Made by a program: the position numbers and the translations under genes. Positions 43,038 through 50,967 of a stretch of DNA of 64,000 nucleotides are shown in pieces; the stretch's first letter is position 1, and each line of letters begins with the position of its first letter. The notes under the pieces are model-generated. The model saw only the letters and a list, made by a program, of their open reading frames with translations. It searched no databases and was not told the origin of the DNA. This DNA is from Aliiroseovarius subalbicans. Lineage in GTDB: Bacteria; Pseudomonadota; Alphaproteobacteria; Rhodobacterales; Rhodobacteraceae. The stretch is taken from positions 473,293 to 537,292 of the forward strand of contig NZ_JALBYQ010000002.1 of NCBI RefSeq assembly GCF_022678625.1, in the 5' to 3' direction.

Positions 43038-43808
43038 TCAGGCGGGGTCCGGGTAGTCGCGCAGGAACACCCAATTGTCACCCTCACTAAGGTCGCCGCG
43101 AAAGCGGTAACCACCAAGGTCGAAATCCTTCAACCCTTCGGGATTGGTTATCCGGCGCTGGATCATGAACCGGGCCAGGGACCCGCGGGCTTTCTTCGCA
43201 AAGAAACTGACCACCTTCGCGGTGCCGTTCCGTTCCTCAAGAAAGGTGGGCGTGATGACCCGAAGCGACAAGGCCGCGGGATCGACCGCCGAGAAATACT
43301 CGACCGAGGCGCAGTTCACCAAGGTATCGGTACCGACCTTGGCAGCCTGTGCGTTCAGCGCCAGGGCCACCTGATCGCTCCAGAATTCATACAGGTTTTT
43401 GCCGCGTGAATTCTTCAGACGCGAACCCATTTCAAGGCGATGCGGCGCGATCAGGTCGCGCGGACGCAGAAGTCCGTAAAGGCCAGAGAGCATGCGCAAG
43501 TGATCCTGAGCATAAGCGAGCTCGTCAGGTTCAAGCGAACCGGCATCAAGCCCTGCATAGGTATCCCCCGCGAACATCTCTAGCGCCGGTTTTTCACCCT
43601 GCCCGGAGCCGAAAGCAGCAAAACGTTCGACATTCAACGCCCCCAGTTTGGGCGAGATATGCATCAGTTTTTCCAGCTGTGCGCTCGACAGGGCGCTGGC
43701 GGTTTCAGCCAGAATTCCAGCCTGATCCAGGAACACCGGTGTGGTTCCCATGCCGTCGCGCGGTGGGGTTTCATCCAGGCGTTTGGCGGGGGACACGACG
43801 ACAAGCAT
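43038..43808 (-). CDS. yaaA: Peroxide stress protein YaaA (DUF328)
   Basis: A 256-residue DUF328/YaaA protein. In E. coli the homologue limits free iron and DNA damage under hydrogen peroxide stress, and the structure binds DNA. The N-terminal MLVVVSPAKRLDE, the YAQDHLRMLSGLYGLLRPRDLIAPHRLEMG segment, and FFAKKARGSLARFMI are diagnostic. Length is normal. Its ATG is two bases downstream of the recQ stop in the same orientation, so the two are probably one transcript joining DNA repair and oxidative stress. Confidence 0.94.
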   Translation of the reverse strand: MLVVVSPAKRLDETPPRDGMGTTPVFLDQAGILAETASALSSAQLEKLMHISPKLGALNVERFAAFGSGQGEKPALEMFAGDTYAGLDAGSLEPDELAYAQDHLRMLSGLYGLLRPRDLIAPHRLEMGSRLKNSRGKNLYEFWSDQVALALNAQAAKVGTDTLVNCASVEYFSAVDPAALSLRVITPTFLEERNGTAKVVSFFAKKARGSLARFMIQRRITNPEGLKDFDLGGYRFRGDLSEGDNWVFLRDYPDPA

Positions 43809-43810
43809 GG

Positions 43811-45859
43811 CTATTCCTCTTCTTCGATGGCGGCGATGAACGCGGCGCCGAACCGATCCACCTTTTGTTCACCCATACCGGCGATGCGCGCAAGGTCGGA
43901 CAAGGCCGCCGGTCGCCGCTCGGCAATCTGGCGCAGGGTCGTGGTGGTGCAGGACATGTACTTTCCGGTCCCGTCCTCGCCACGGATCAGCGCAGCCTGT
44001 GCGGCTTCGAGCCGGTCGAACAACGTGCCCGCCGCCCGCCCCGCCAGCTTGCGCCGGGTGGGGTGCATAGCCGGGGTGTCGCCTGCGATGACCTCAAGAA
44101 AGGTCTGACCGAAGCTTTCCAGTTTTTTCGCGCCAACGCCGCCGATGCGCGCCATGTCGTCCAAGGTTTGCGGCCGGGTTTCGGCCATTTCGATCAGTGT
44201 CTTATCGGTGAACACGACATAGGCGGGCACGCGCGCGGCCTCGGCCAGGGCGCGGCGTTTGGCCTTCAGGGCCGACAGCAAGGGTTCATCCTCGTCCGAG
44301 ACCATGCGCTTGACCTCGGGCCGACGCGACCCGCGGGCCTTCAGCGTGTCTCGGCGCAGCTGCACGGGTTCTTCGCCCCGCAAGACCGGATGCGCCTTTT
44401 CGGTTATGCGAAGCGCACCGTGGCGCGTGGGATCCGGGCGGATCAGATCCAGCCCCATCATCTGGCGAAAGATCGCGTTCCACATGCGTTTGTCGTGGTC
44501 CTGCCCGACGCCGAACGTGGGCAGGCCGTCATGCCCCCGGTCGCGCACCTTGTCGGTCACGCGCCCGGTCAGGATGTCGATCAAATGCCCGGCGCCGAAG
44601 CTTTCATCGGTGCGCAGCACGGCCGACAGGGCCTTCATCACGTCGACGGTGCCATCGAACACCTCGGGCGGGGTGTCGCACAGGTCACAATTGCCGCAAG
44701 GCTCGGCCGTTTCGCCGAAATACTGCAGCAGACGCTGGCGGCGGCAGCCCTGGGCCTCGGCCAGGCCCAGAAGTGTGTTCAGCCGGCCATGATCGGCGGC
44801 GCGCCGTTCGGGCGGGGCCAGCCCTTCGTCGATCTGGGCGCGGCGCAGGCGGATGTCTTCGGGTCCAAACAAGGTCAGGGTTTCGGCCGGGGCACCATCG
44901 CGCCCGGCGCGGCCGATTTCCTGGTAATAGCTTTCGATCGACTTGGGCAGGTCGGCGTGGGCGACCCAGCGGATATCCGGCTTGTCGATCCCCATGCCAA
45001 AAGCCACGGTGGCGACGACGATCAGCCCGTCCTGTTGCTGGAACTGGCGTTCAACGTCGCGGCGATCATCGCGGTCCATCCCGGCGTGATAGGACACAGC
45101 TTGATGCCCCGCCTCGCGCAGGGCCTGAGCCAGGGTTTCGGTCTTGGCACGTGTGGCCGAGTAGACGATGCCGGACTGGCCTTTGCGGCTGGCGGCGAAG
45201 TCCAGAATCTGGTGGCGTGGGCTGTCCTTGACGGCAAAGGCCAGGTGGATGTTCGGGCGGTCAAAGCCGTGCAGAAAGGTGCGCGGGGCTTGTCCGTCGA
45301 ACAGCTTGACGACAATCTCATCGCGGGTTTCTTCGTCCGCCGTGGCGGTGAAGGCCGCCAGCGGCACGCCCAGCGCCCGGCGCAGGTCGCCGATGCGCAG
45401 GTAATCCGGGCGGAAATCGTGGCCCCATTGGCTGACGCAATGCGCCTCATCCACCGCGATCATTGAGGTGCCAATGCGTTTGAGAAGGGTCTGCGTCCCA
45501 CCCGAGGCCAGCCGTTCGGGTGCCATATAGAGCAGCTTCAGCCGCCCCTGCTCAAGTGCGGCAAACACCTCATCGGTTTCTTCGTCGGTGTTGCCAGAGG
45601 TCAGCGCGCCCGCCTCGACCCCCGCTGCCTTCAGCGCGCGCACCTGGTCACGCATCAGGGCGATCAGCGGGGATATCACCACCGTGACACCATCGCGCAG
45701 CAGCGCCGGAAGCTGGAAGCACAGCGACTTGCCCCCGCCCGTCGGCATGATGGCAAGGGTGTTTTCGCCCGCAGTCACGGCTGTGACAATCTCGGCCTGT
45801 CCAGGTCGAAACGCGTCAAAACCGAAAACGGATTTCAGAAGGTCGGTGTCACGGGGCAT
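43811..45859 (-). CDS. recQ: ATP-dependent DNA helicase RecQ with two HRDC domains
   Basis: A 682-residue superfamily 2 helicase. Q motif FRPGQAEIV, Walker A MPTGGGKSL, DEAH box AVDEAHC, and QEIGRAGRDG are present. The zinc-binding module shows four Cys (CRRQ, CGNC, CDLC pattern around 44,700). Two tandem HRDC domains follow, the first ending RIGGVGAKKLESFG and the second RIAGMGEQKVDRFG. Most bacteria, including E. coli, carry one HRDC; two is less common. It unwinds recombination intermediates in replication restart and repair. Confidence 0.95.
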   Translation of the reverse strand: MPRDTDLLKSVFGFDAFRPGQAEIVTAVTAGENTLAIMPTGGGKSLCFQLPALLRDGVTVVISPLIALMRDQVRALKAAGVEAGALTSGNTDEETDEVFAALEQGRLKLLYMAPERLASGGTQTLLKRIGTSMIAVDEAHCVSQWGHDFRPDYLRIGDLRRALGVPLAAFTATADEETRDEIVVKLFDGQAPRTFLHGFDRPNIHLAFAVKDSPRHQILDFAASRKGQSGIVYSATRAKTETLAQALREAGHQAVSYHAGMDRDDRRDVERQFQQQDGLIVVATVAFGMGIDKPDIRWVAHADLPKSIESYYQEIGRAGRDGAPAETLTLFGPEDIRLRRAQIDEGLAPPERRAADHGRLNTLLGLAEAQGCRRQRLLQYFGETAEPCGNCDLCDTPPEVFDGTVDVMKALSAVLRTDESFGAGHLIDILTGRVTDKVRDRGHDGLPTFGVGQDHDKRMWNAIFRQMMGLDLIRPDPTRHGALRITEKAHPVLRGEEPVQLRRDTLKARGSRRPEVKRMVSDEDEPLLSALKAKRRALAEAARVPAYVVFTDKTLIEMAETRPQTLDDMARIGGVGAKKLESFGQTFLEVIAGDTPAMHPTRRKLAGRAAGTLFDRLEAAQAALIRGEDGTGKYMSCTTTTLRQIAERRPAALSDLARIAGMGEQKVDRFGAAFIAAIEEEE

Positions 45860-45915
45860 GGCTGCTCTTGTTTTTCAGGCGAACATTCCATGCGGACCCG
45901 GCCCGCACAAGGGGC

Positions 45916-46203
45916 TTACATGAAGACCATGGCGTTGTTGATCAGGACGATGCGCAGGGCATAGACGATCAAAAGCGCGACCAGCGGCGCCAGGTCCAGG
46001 CCGCCCATGTCCGGCAGGAACGACCGGATGCGGCCATAGATGGGTTCCAGCAGCCGGTTCAGCCCATACCAGATTTGCGCCACAATCGGCTGACGCAGGT
46101 TCAAGACCTGAAAGTTGATCAGCCATGACATGATGATATGGGCGATCATGATGAACCAGACGAAGTCGAGAATCAGCATGAGAATTTGAAACAGAGAGGT
46201 CAT
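45916..46203 (-). CDS. YggT family membrane protein
   Basis: A 95-residue membrane protein with hydrophobic segments at about residues 5-27 and 68-92. The RLLEPIYGRIRSFLPDMGGLDLAPLVALLIVYALR segment is the YggT signature (LEPIYxPIRRxLPxxGGxDLSP). Members act in envelope or osmotic homeostasis, or in chloroplast/cyanobacterial assembly; the role in alphaproteobacteria is undefined. The start at 46203 (MTSLFQI) is preferred over a longer in-frame start that would overlap the divergent thioesterase region. Confidence 0.88.
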   Translation of the reverse strand: MTSLFQILMLILDFVWFIMIAHIIMSWLINFQVLNLRQPIVAQIWYGLNRLLEPIYGRIRSFLPDMGGLDLAPLVALLIVYALRIVLINNAMVFM

Positions 46204-46328
46204 CTGGGCGTCCCGTGTAAAGCGTTCATCCTGATCTAGGCGTGGCGACAGGAAAGCACAAGCCTGACGCGATGTCTTGGTTGACGTGCCGGTCAACGCG
46301 CGGCATGGGGCGGGCGAAGGAGATCGCC

Positions 46329-46859
46329 ATGTACCCAGTCGTTCGCATTCTCAAGGAAATGCTGCTTCATCGCAAACCCGATGGGCTGGGCGTTCTGGAC
46401 ACCCATGTCAGCCACCACATCTGCTGGCCTTGGGATCTGGACCTGTGGGGCGAGCTGAATAACGGCCGCACATTGACCCTGTATGATCTGGGCCGCGTGC
46501 CGATGGGCAACCGGATCGGGCTGACCCGGGCGCTGATGAAACACCGCTGGGGGATCGTGGTCGCCGGGGCCTCGGTGCGGTATCGCAAACGGGTGACGAT
46601 CTTTCAGAGGTTCGAAATGCGTACCCGCGTTGTCGGCTGGGATGCGCGGTTCGTTTATATCGAACAAAGCATGTGGCGTGGCGGCGACTGCACCAGCCAT
46701 ATCCTGATCCGCGGTGCGGTGACGGGCCGGCGCGGCGTGGTGCCCCCCGATGAGGTGATCGAAGCCATCGGCGTCACGGTCGATCGCCCCGACCTGCCGC
46801 GCTGGGTTCAGGCCTGGATCGACGCGGATCACGAACGGCCCTGGCCACCTCAGAGCTAA
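46329..46859 (+). CDS. Hot-dog thioesterase (THEM6/4HBT-like)
   Basis: A 176-residue hot-dog-fold protein. The VLDTHVSHHICWPWDLDLWGELNNGRTLTLYDLGR segment and the RYRKRVTIFQRFEMRTRVVGWDARFVYIEQ strands place it with the THEM6-like acyl-CoA thioesterases, whose catalytic Asp/Glu position corresponds to the DLDLWGELNNG loop. The acyl substrate is unknown. GAAGGAGATCGCC precedes the ATG at 46329. It is divergent from yggT and followed 53 bases later by an MFS gene in the same orientation. Confidence 0.82.
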   Translation: MYPVVRILKEMLLHRKPDGLGVLDTHVSHHICWPWDLDLWGELNNGRTLTLYDLGRVPMGNRIGLTRALMKHRWGIVVAGASVRYRKRVTIFQRFEMRTRVVGWDARFVYIEQSMWRGGDCTSHILIRGAVTGRRGVVPPDEVIEAIGVTVDRPDLPRWVQAWIDADHERPWPPQS

Positions 46860-46912
46860 CCCTTGCCCCTTCGGGTCTTTGCCTGTCATACCACGGGAAA
46901 CGGGGGACGGGC

Positions 46913-48256
46913 ATGAGCGGCATTTCACTGAAGAAACGCATCTGGGGGTGGTTCTTTTTCGACTTCGCCAGCCAGCCCTACAACACGCTGATCCTGACCT
47001 TCATTTTCGGCCCCTACATTAAGTCGCTGATCGGCGACGGGGCGCAGGCGCAGGCGACCTGGGGATTCACCGTCGGCTTCGCCGGCATCTGCATCGCCCT
47101 GCTCGCCCCGATCCTGGGCGCGATCGCCGACAATTCGGGCAACCGTCTGCGGTGGATCTGGGTGTTTTCCGTCATGTATGTCGCGGGCGGAGTCGCCATC
47201 TGGTTCGCCGCGCCAGACCTTGCCAACCTGACCTGGGTTTTGGTGTTCTTCGCCATCGGGTTGATCGGCATGGAGTTCGCCACGATCTTCACCAACTCGA
47301 TGCTGCCCGACCTGGGCCCGCGTGATGAGATCGGAAGGCTGTCTGGCAATGGCTGGGCATTCGGATATATCGGTGGGCTGCTGGCGCTGGTCATCATGCT
47401 GACGTTGTTTGCTGAGGGCCCTGATGGGAAAACCATTTTGGGGATCGACCCCATTCTGGGCCTGAACGCCGCCGCGCGCGAAGGCACGCGGTTCGTCGGC
47501 CCGTTGGCGGCAATCTGGTTCGCCGTTTTCATGATCCCGTTTTTCCTGTGGGTGCGCGACCCCAAGCACAGCGGCCCGGATCCGCAGCTGATCAAACACG
47601 CACTGGCAGACCTGGGGCGCACCATTCGCCGCCTGCCGAAAAACACCAGCCTGTTCGCCTATCTCGGCAGCTCTATGTTCTATCGCGATGCGCTGAACGG
47701 GATCTACGCGTTCGGCGGCATATATGCGGCCGGTGTGCTGAACTGGAGCGTCCTGAATGTCGGCATTTTCGGCATCGTTGCGATCATCACCGGGGCGATC
47801 TTCGCCTGGCTGGGGGGAAAGGCGGATCATGCTTTCGGGCCGAAACCCGTCATCTCCGCGTGCATCTGGACCCTGACCCTGGTTGCGATCAGCGTCGTCT
47901 TCGTGTCGCGCGACAGTGTGTTCGGCGTGCCCGTCGCCCCTGACAGCACGCTGCCCGACCTCACCTTCTACTTTCTGGGCGCCGTGATCGGTGCGGCGGG
48001 CGGATCGCTGCAATCGGCCAGCCGAACGATGATGGTGCATCAGGCCAATCCCGACCGGATGACCGAGGCGTTCGGGCTTTACGCCCTGGCCGGTAAGGCG
48101 ACCAGTTTCATTGCCCCGATCGGCATTGGCATCGTGACCGCCCTGACAGGGAGCCAACAGCTCGGCGTAACCCCGCTGATCGTGCTTTTCGTCATCGGGT
48201 TGGTAATGCTACGGTGGGTCAACCCGAACGGGTATGGTGACGAGGTCGGTTCATGA
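46913..48256 (+). CDS. MFS transporter, UMF1/Atg22-like
   Basis: A 447-residue permease with about twelve membrane segments. The N-terminal FFFDFASQPYNTLILTFIFGPYIKSLIG, with its DFANSA-like motif, and the ADNSGNRLRWIW loop 2-3 motif place it in the UMF1 family, related to yeast vacuolar amino-acid exporter Atg22. The substrate is not predictable. Its stop overlaps the mepA start by ATGA. GGGGGACGGGC precedes the ATG. Confidence 0.88.
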   Translation: MSGISLKKRIWGWFFFDFASQPYNTLILTFIFGPYIKSLIGDGAQAQATWGFTVGFAGICIALLAPILGAIADNSGNRLRWIWVFSVMYVAGGVAIWFAAPDLANLTWVLVFFAIGLIGMEFATIFTNSMLPDLGPRDEIGRLSGNGWAFGYIGGLLALVIMLTLFAEGPDGKTILGIDPILGLNAAAREGTRFVGPLAAIWFAVFMIPFFLWVRDPKHSGPDPQLIKHALADLGRTIRRLPKNTSLFAYLGSSMFYRDALNGIYAFGGIYAAGVLNWSVLNVGIFGIVAIITGAIFAWLGGKADHAFGPKPVISACIWTLTLVAISVVFVSRDSVFGVPVAPDSTLPDLTFYFLGAVIGAAGGSLQSASRTMMVHQANPDRMTEAFGLYALAGKATSFIAPIGIGIVTALTGSQQLGVTPLIVLFVIGLVMLRWVNPNGYGDEVGS

Positions 48257-49134
48257 AACTCAGAAAAGCATTGTTGACGCTTGCCCTGGCAGGCTGCACC
48301 GCCACCACGGTGGCCACTGTTTCAGCAGTTGCCGAGGGGCCGGCAAAGGCCCTGTTCGGCTCCAAATCGACCCCCTCGGCGCAACGTCCCACCCCTTTGG
48401 GCGGATACGCCAAGGGCTGTCAGGCCGGGGCCGATCAGTTGCCGGAAACCGGACCGACCTGGCAGGCCATGCGCCTGTCTCGCAACCGCAACTGGGCGCA
48501 GCCAGACACCGTCGCCTTTGTCAAACGGCTCAGCGCCAAGGCCGCGCGACAGCCGGGATGGAACGGGTTGTATATCGGGGACATGAGCCAGCCGCGTGGT
48601 GGGCCGATGACCTCGGGCCATCGCAGTCACCAGACCGGATTGGACATCGACATCTGGATGCTGCCGCCCAACCGGCTGGACCTGACACGCAGCGAGCGTG
48701 AGAACCTCAGCTCGATCTCGATGCGCCGTGCGAACGGCGCCTATGTGAACAGCAGCTGGACCCGCGCGCACCACGAGATCCTGAAAGCCGCTGCGAGCGA
48801 CCCGGCCGTGGCACGGATCTTCGTCTTTCCCGGCGCCAAGGTGCAGATGTGCAAGGACGAAACCGGCGACCGCAGCTGGCTGAACAAGATCCGCCCCTGG
48901 TGGGGGCACCATTATCATTTCCATGTGCGCCTGAAATGCCCGAAAGGCGCCAAAGGCTGTGTGGATCAGGCCCCGCCGCCCGCTGGCGATGGGTGCGCGG
49001 ACGCGGACAAGTGGGTGCATGACATCCTGAACCCGCCCCCGCCCGACCCCAACGCGCCCCCGCCCAAACCGCGGCGTGAGCTGACACTTTCGGACCTTCC
49101 AAAGCAATGCGCCGGCGTCTTGTCCTCGGACTAG
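48253..49134 (+). CDS. mepA: Penicillin-insensitive murein endopeptidase MepA
   Basis: A 293-residue zinc peptidase of the LAS family that cuts D-Ala-mDAP cross-links in the periplasm, aiding wall expansion. Zinc ligands are in the [12 protein letters not shown] motif (His and Asp) and the late [13 protein letters not shown] motif; two cysteine pairs near CKDE and [10 protein letters not shown] suit disulfides. The N-terminus [15 protein letters not shown] carries a possible lipobox (LAGC), so it may be a lipoprotein, unlike soluble E. coli MepA; a standard cleavage later is also possible. The C-terminus is proline-rich. It overlaps both neighbours. Confidence 0.92.
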   Translation: MKLRKALLTLALAGCTATTVATVSAVAEGPAKALFGSKSTPSAQRPTPLGGYAKGCQAGADQLPETGPTWQAMRLSRNRNWAQPDTVAFVKRLSAKAARQPGWNGLYIGDMSQPRGGPMTSGHRSHQTGLDIDIWMLPPNRLDLTRSERENLSSISMRRANGAYVNSSWTRAHHEILKAAASDPAVARIFVFPGAKVQMCKDETGDRSWLNKIRPWWGHHYHFHVRLKCPKGAKGCVDQAPPPAGDGCADADKWVHDILNPPPPDPNAPPPKPRRELTLSDLPKQCAGVLSSD

Positions 49135-50000
49135 GGGCGGCGGCGGCTGCGATCCTGTCCCTTGGCCTGCGCGCTGATCCGACTGATCGCGCGGTCTTTC
49201 TGTCCTCGCTGATCTGGCGCGGCACGGTTGAGGCGTTCGGCGGCATGTCGGGGCTTGAGCTCACGGATGACGGGGCGCAATTCGTCGCGATCTCGGATCG
49301 GGGCTGGATCACGCAGGGGCGTCTGACCCGCGAGGGTGGTCGGTTGACGGAAATCGAGGCCGAAGCGCTGATGCCGCTGAAACACATCAACGGCAAGGCG
49401 CTGCCACGCTATCACGACGACAGCGAAGGTTTGGCGATGGATCGGGATGGTGCGCTTTTCGTCAGTTTCGAGGCGACCCACCGCGTCAGTCGCTATGCCG
49501 ACCCGACAGCCCCTGCCACGACCCTGCCAACCCATCCCGACTTTGCCGGCATGCAGAACAATTCATCGCTTGAGGCGCTGGCGATGGGGCCGGACGGGGC
49601 GCTGTATACTTTGCCCGAACGGTCTGGTGGGACCAGCCGACCGTTCCCGGTCTACCGGTTTCGAAACGGGAAATGGGACGACAAGCTGTCGATCCCCCGC
49701 CGCGCGCCGTTTCTGCCCGTGGGGGCCGACGTCGGACCGGACGGCAAGCTTTATGTCCTGGAGCGCCACCTGGGCGGGCTGCTTGGGTTTTCCAGCAGGG
49801 TGCGCCGGTTCGACATCGGTGCCAAGGGGTTGCGCAACGAAGAGACGTTGTTGCAAACCGGCGCAGGGGTGCACGACAACCTTGAGGGCATCGCCGTCTG
49901 GCGCGACGAAGATGGGTTGATCCGCCTGACCATGGTTTCCGACGACAATTACCAGTTTTTCCAAGTGACCGAGATCGTGGAATACGTGGTCCCGGAATGA
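49107..50000 (+). CDS. Esterase-like/phytase-family beta-propeller protein, exported
   Basis: A 297-residue protein with a twin-arginine-rich signal-like N-terminus ([21 protein letters not shown]), probably exported. The fold is a beta-propeller of the 'esterase-like activity of phytase' domain: [67 protein letters not shown] and [14 protein letters not shown] mark successive blades. The biological substrate is unknown. It starts inside the last 28 bases of mepA, so the two are tightly coupled. Confidence 0.83.
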   Translation: MRRRLVLGLGAAAAAILSLGLRADPTDRAVFLSSLIWRGTVEAFGGMSGLELTDDGAQFVAISDRGWITQGRLTREGGRLTEIEAEALMPLKHINGKALPRYHDDSEGLAMDRDGALFVSFEATHRVSRYADPTAPATTLPTHPDFAGMQNNSSLEALAMGPDGALYTLPERSGGTSRPFPVYRFRNGKWDDKLSIPRRAPFLPVGADVGPDGKLYVLERHLGGLLGFSSRVRRFDIGAKGLRNEETLLQTGAGVHDNLEGIAVWRDEDGLIRLTMVSDDNYQFFQVTEIVEYVVPE

Positions 50001-50026
50001 CTTGACCCGCGACCATGCGCCGCGTA

Positions 50027-50062
50027 GAGACCGCGCGTTCCTGATCTTCAGGGCCAAGTCTC
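50027..50062 (+). other. Nested hairpins in the yhhQ leader
   Basis: GAGAC (50027-50031) pairs with GTCTC (50058-50062), and inside it CCTGA (50040-50044) pairs with TCAGG (50048-50052) around a three-base loop. This lies 29 bases upstream of yhhQ. The fold does not match the preQ1-I consensus as I know it, although the following TTGCAAAAACGGA is A-rich. It may be a leader control element or chance. Confidence 0.3.
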
Positions 50063-50090
50063 CGCTACCTTGCAAAAACGGACCAATGTT

Positions 50091-50711
50091 ATGAAACGTA
50101 TCCTTCCTGGCGTGATCGCCATGGCCGCCATCGTCGTGGCCTCGAACATCCTGGTGCAATTCCTGTTCGGCCAATGGCTGACCTGGGGCGCGTTCACCTA
50201 TCCGCTGGCCTTCCTTGTCACTGACGTGATGAACCGGGTTTACGGATCCGCCGCCGCGCGGCGCGTCGTGTTCGCAGGCTTTGTCGTGGGCGTCGCCTGT
50301 TCCTTCATCGGCACGCAGATCATGGGCGAATTCGGCCCGCTGGTGACACTGCGCATCGCGATCGGATCGGGTTTCGCCTTTCTCACCGCGCAGCTTCTGG
50401 ACGTGGCGATTTTCGACCGGCTGCGCGACGGCCGCTGGTGGCGCGCGCCTGCGGTCAGCTCGCTGGTCGGGTCGTCGGTCGACACCGCTTTATTCTTCAC
50501 CATCGCCTTTTCCGGCGCACTCAGCTTTCTTGAGCCGGGCAACGACGTCAGCTGGGCAGGCGAGGTTCTGCCGCTTCTGGGGACTGGGCCCGAGGTGCCG
50601 CTCTGGGTGTCGCTTGCGGTGGCCGATTGGGGCGTGAAACTGGTCCTGGCGCTGATCGCCCTGGTGCCCTTCCGCCTACTCGTCGCAAGATTTTCACAAA
50701 ATCTTGCGTGA
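50091..50711 (+). CDS. yhhQ: Queuosine precursor transporter (YhhQ/VUT family)
   Basis: A 206-residue integral membrane protein of the vitamin-uptake (VUT/ECF) fold family. E. coli YhhQ imports the queuosine precursors preQ0/preQ1 used to modify tRNA wobble position 34. Marks are VVASNILVQF, the TYPLAFLVTDVMNRVYG motif, and LVGSSVDTALFFTIAF. Starting at 50091 gives the conserved N-terminus; the in-frame ATG seven codons upstream is weaker. The last codons form the 3' arm of an 11-bp inverted repeat. Conserved position next to arfB is not claimed. Confidence 0.92.
   Translation: MKRILPGVIAMAAIVVASNILVQFLFGQWLTWGAFTYPLAFLVTDVMNRVYGSAAARRVVFAGFVVGVACSFIGTQIMGEFGPLVTLRIAIGSGFAFLTAQLLDVAIFDRLRDGRWWRAPAVSSLVGSSVDTALFFTIAFSGALSFLEPGNDVSWAGEVLPLLGTGPEVPLWVSLAVADWGVKLVLALIALVPFRLLVARFSQNLA
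50684..50708. repeat. 11-bp perfect inverted repeat at the 3' end of yhhQ
   Basis: CGCAAGATTTT and AAAATCTTGCG are perfect complements separated by CAC, forming a 25-base palindrome that includes the last eight codons of yhhQ. A variant of the same motif (ACGCAAAATCTGTG at 50725-50738) follows on the other side of a TTGACA hexamer. This could be a regulator binding site, or a hairpin ending the yhhQ message; no T-run follows directly. Confidence 0.6.
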
Positions 50712-50717
50712 AAACTT

Positions 50718-50746
50718 TTGACAAACGCAAAATCTGTGGCAGGCTT
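50718..50746 (+). promoter_or_regulatory. Possible promoter of the structured RNA (TTGACA, weak -10)
   Basis: A perfect -35 hexamer TTGACA lies at 50718-50723. At 17-base spacing the -10 position reads AGGCTT, a poor match, so either an activator is needed or a different sigma factor is used. Transcription would start around 50752, just before the first helix of the predicted RNA. The -35 lies between two related inverted repeats. Confidence 0.35.
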
Positions 50747-50778
50747 CCCTTATCGAAACTTTGAGAAAGGAGGTGTCC

Positions 50779-50820
50779 ATGTCTAGAGATGCAATGGAGC
50801 GAGGTGCCGGAACAGCGTAG
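50779..50820 (+). CDS. 13-codon leader reading frame (MSRDAMERGAGTA)
   Basis: The frame begins with ATG, five bases after GGAGG within AAGGAGGTG, an almost full complement to the 16S rRNA 3' end, and ends in TAG at 50818-50820. The same Shine-Dalgarno sequence is base-paired over eight positions with CACCTCCT downstream, so translation would depend on opening that helix. No run of one amino acid is present, unlike classical amino-acid attenuators. Whether it is translated is unknown. Confidence 0.4.
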   Translation: MSRDAMERGAGTA

Positions 50821-50907
50821 TACGCGTTTGATCGGGGCATTCCCCGGTCAAGGTCGCGGGCCAAGCTGACGAGCAGTCTAACCGGCCCCACCTCCTCAAT
50901 TCTCGAA

Positions 50908-50936
50908 GGGTCGCCCCATATGCGGGCGGCCCTTTT
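50908..50936 (+). terminator. Rho-independent terminator ahead of arfB
   Basis: GGGTCGCCC (50908-50916) pairs with GGGCGGCCC (50924-50932; one G-U pair) around a seven-base loop and is followed by TTTT. It ends 31 bases before the arfB ATG, so transcripts starting upstream must read through it to reach arfB. Confidence 0.8.
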
Positions 50937-50967
50937 CGTTTGCCGGGCGCGGCGCTAGTGTGCCGCC

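Larger units (their letters stand above)
50752..50936 (+). ncRNA. Predicted structured RNA / leader upstream of arfB
   Basis: A set of nested helices can be drawn by hand. P1: 50759-50775 pairs with 50889-50908, 17 bp with a three-base bulge, closing the whole element and burying AAGGAGGTG against CACCTCCT. Inside are TCCAT/ATGGA (50776-50780 with 50794-50798), AAC-GCG with CGC-GTT (50811-50828), an 8-bp hairpin (50830-50837 with 50842-50849, loop CATT), and GGGCC/GGCCC (50858-50862 with 50884-50888). A terminator follows. I recognise no known RNA family. The 5' end is inferred. It may act as an attenuator for arfB or as an independent small RNA bearing an anti-Shine-Dalgarno sequence. Confidence 0.6.

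Noticed and set aside
43349..45466. 705-codon open frame on the plus strand
   Set aside because: It is the antisense of recQ and yaaA, both of which have full motif sets; the frame has no family features.
46925..48157. 410-codon open frame on the minus strand
   Set aside because: It is antisense to the MFS transporter, with a strongly polar, biased composition.
50027..50090. preQ1-I riboswitch
   Set aside because: The hairpins do not place the required loop and AAAACUA-type tail; kept only as an unassigned leader.
50735..50752. Sigma-54 promoter (TGGCAG...)
   Set aside because: GTGGCAGG resembles a -24 element, but the -12 GC dinucleotide is absent at the required spacing.
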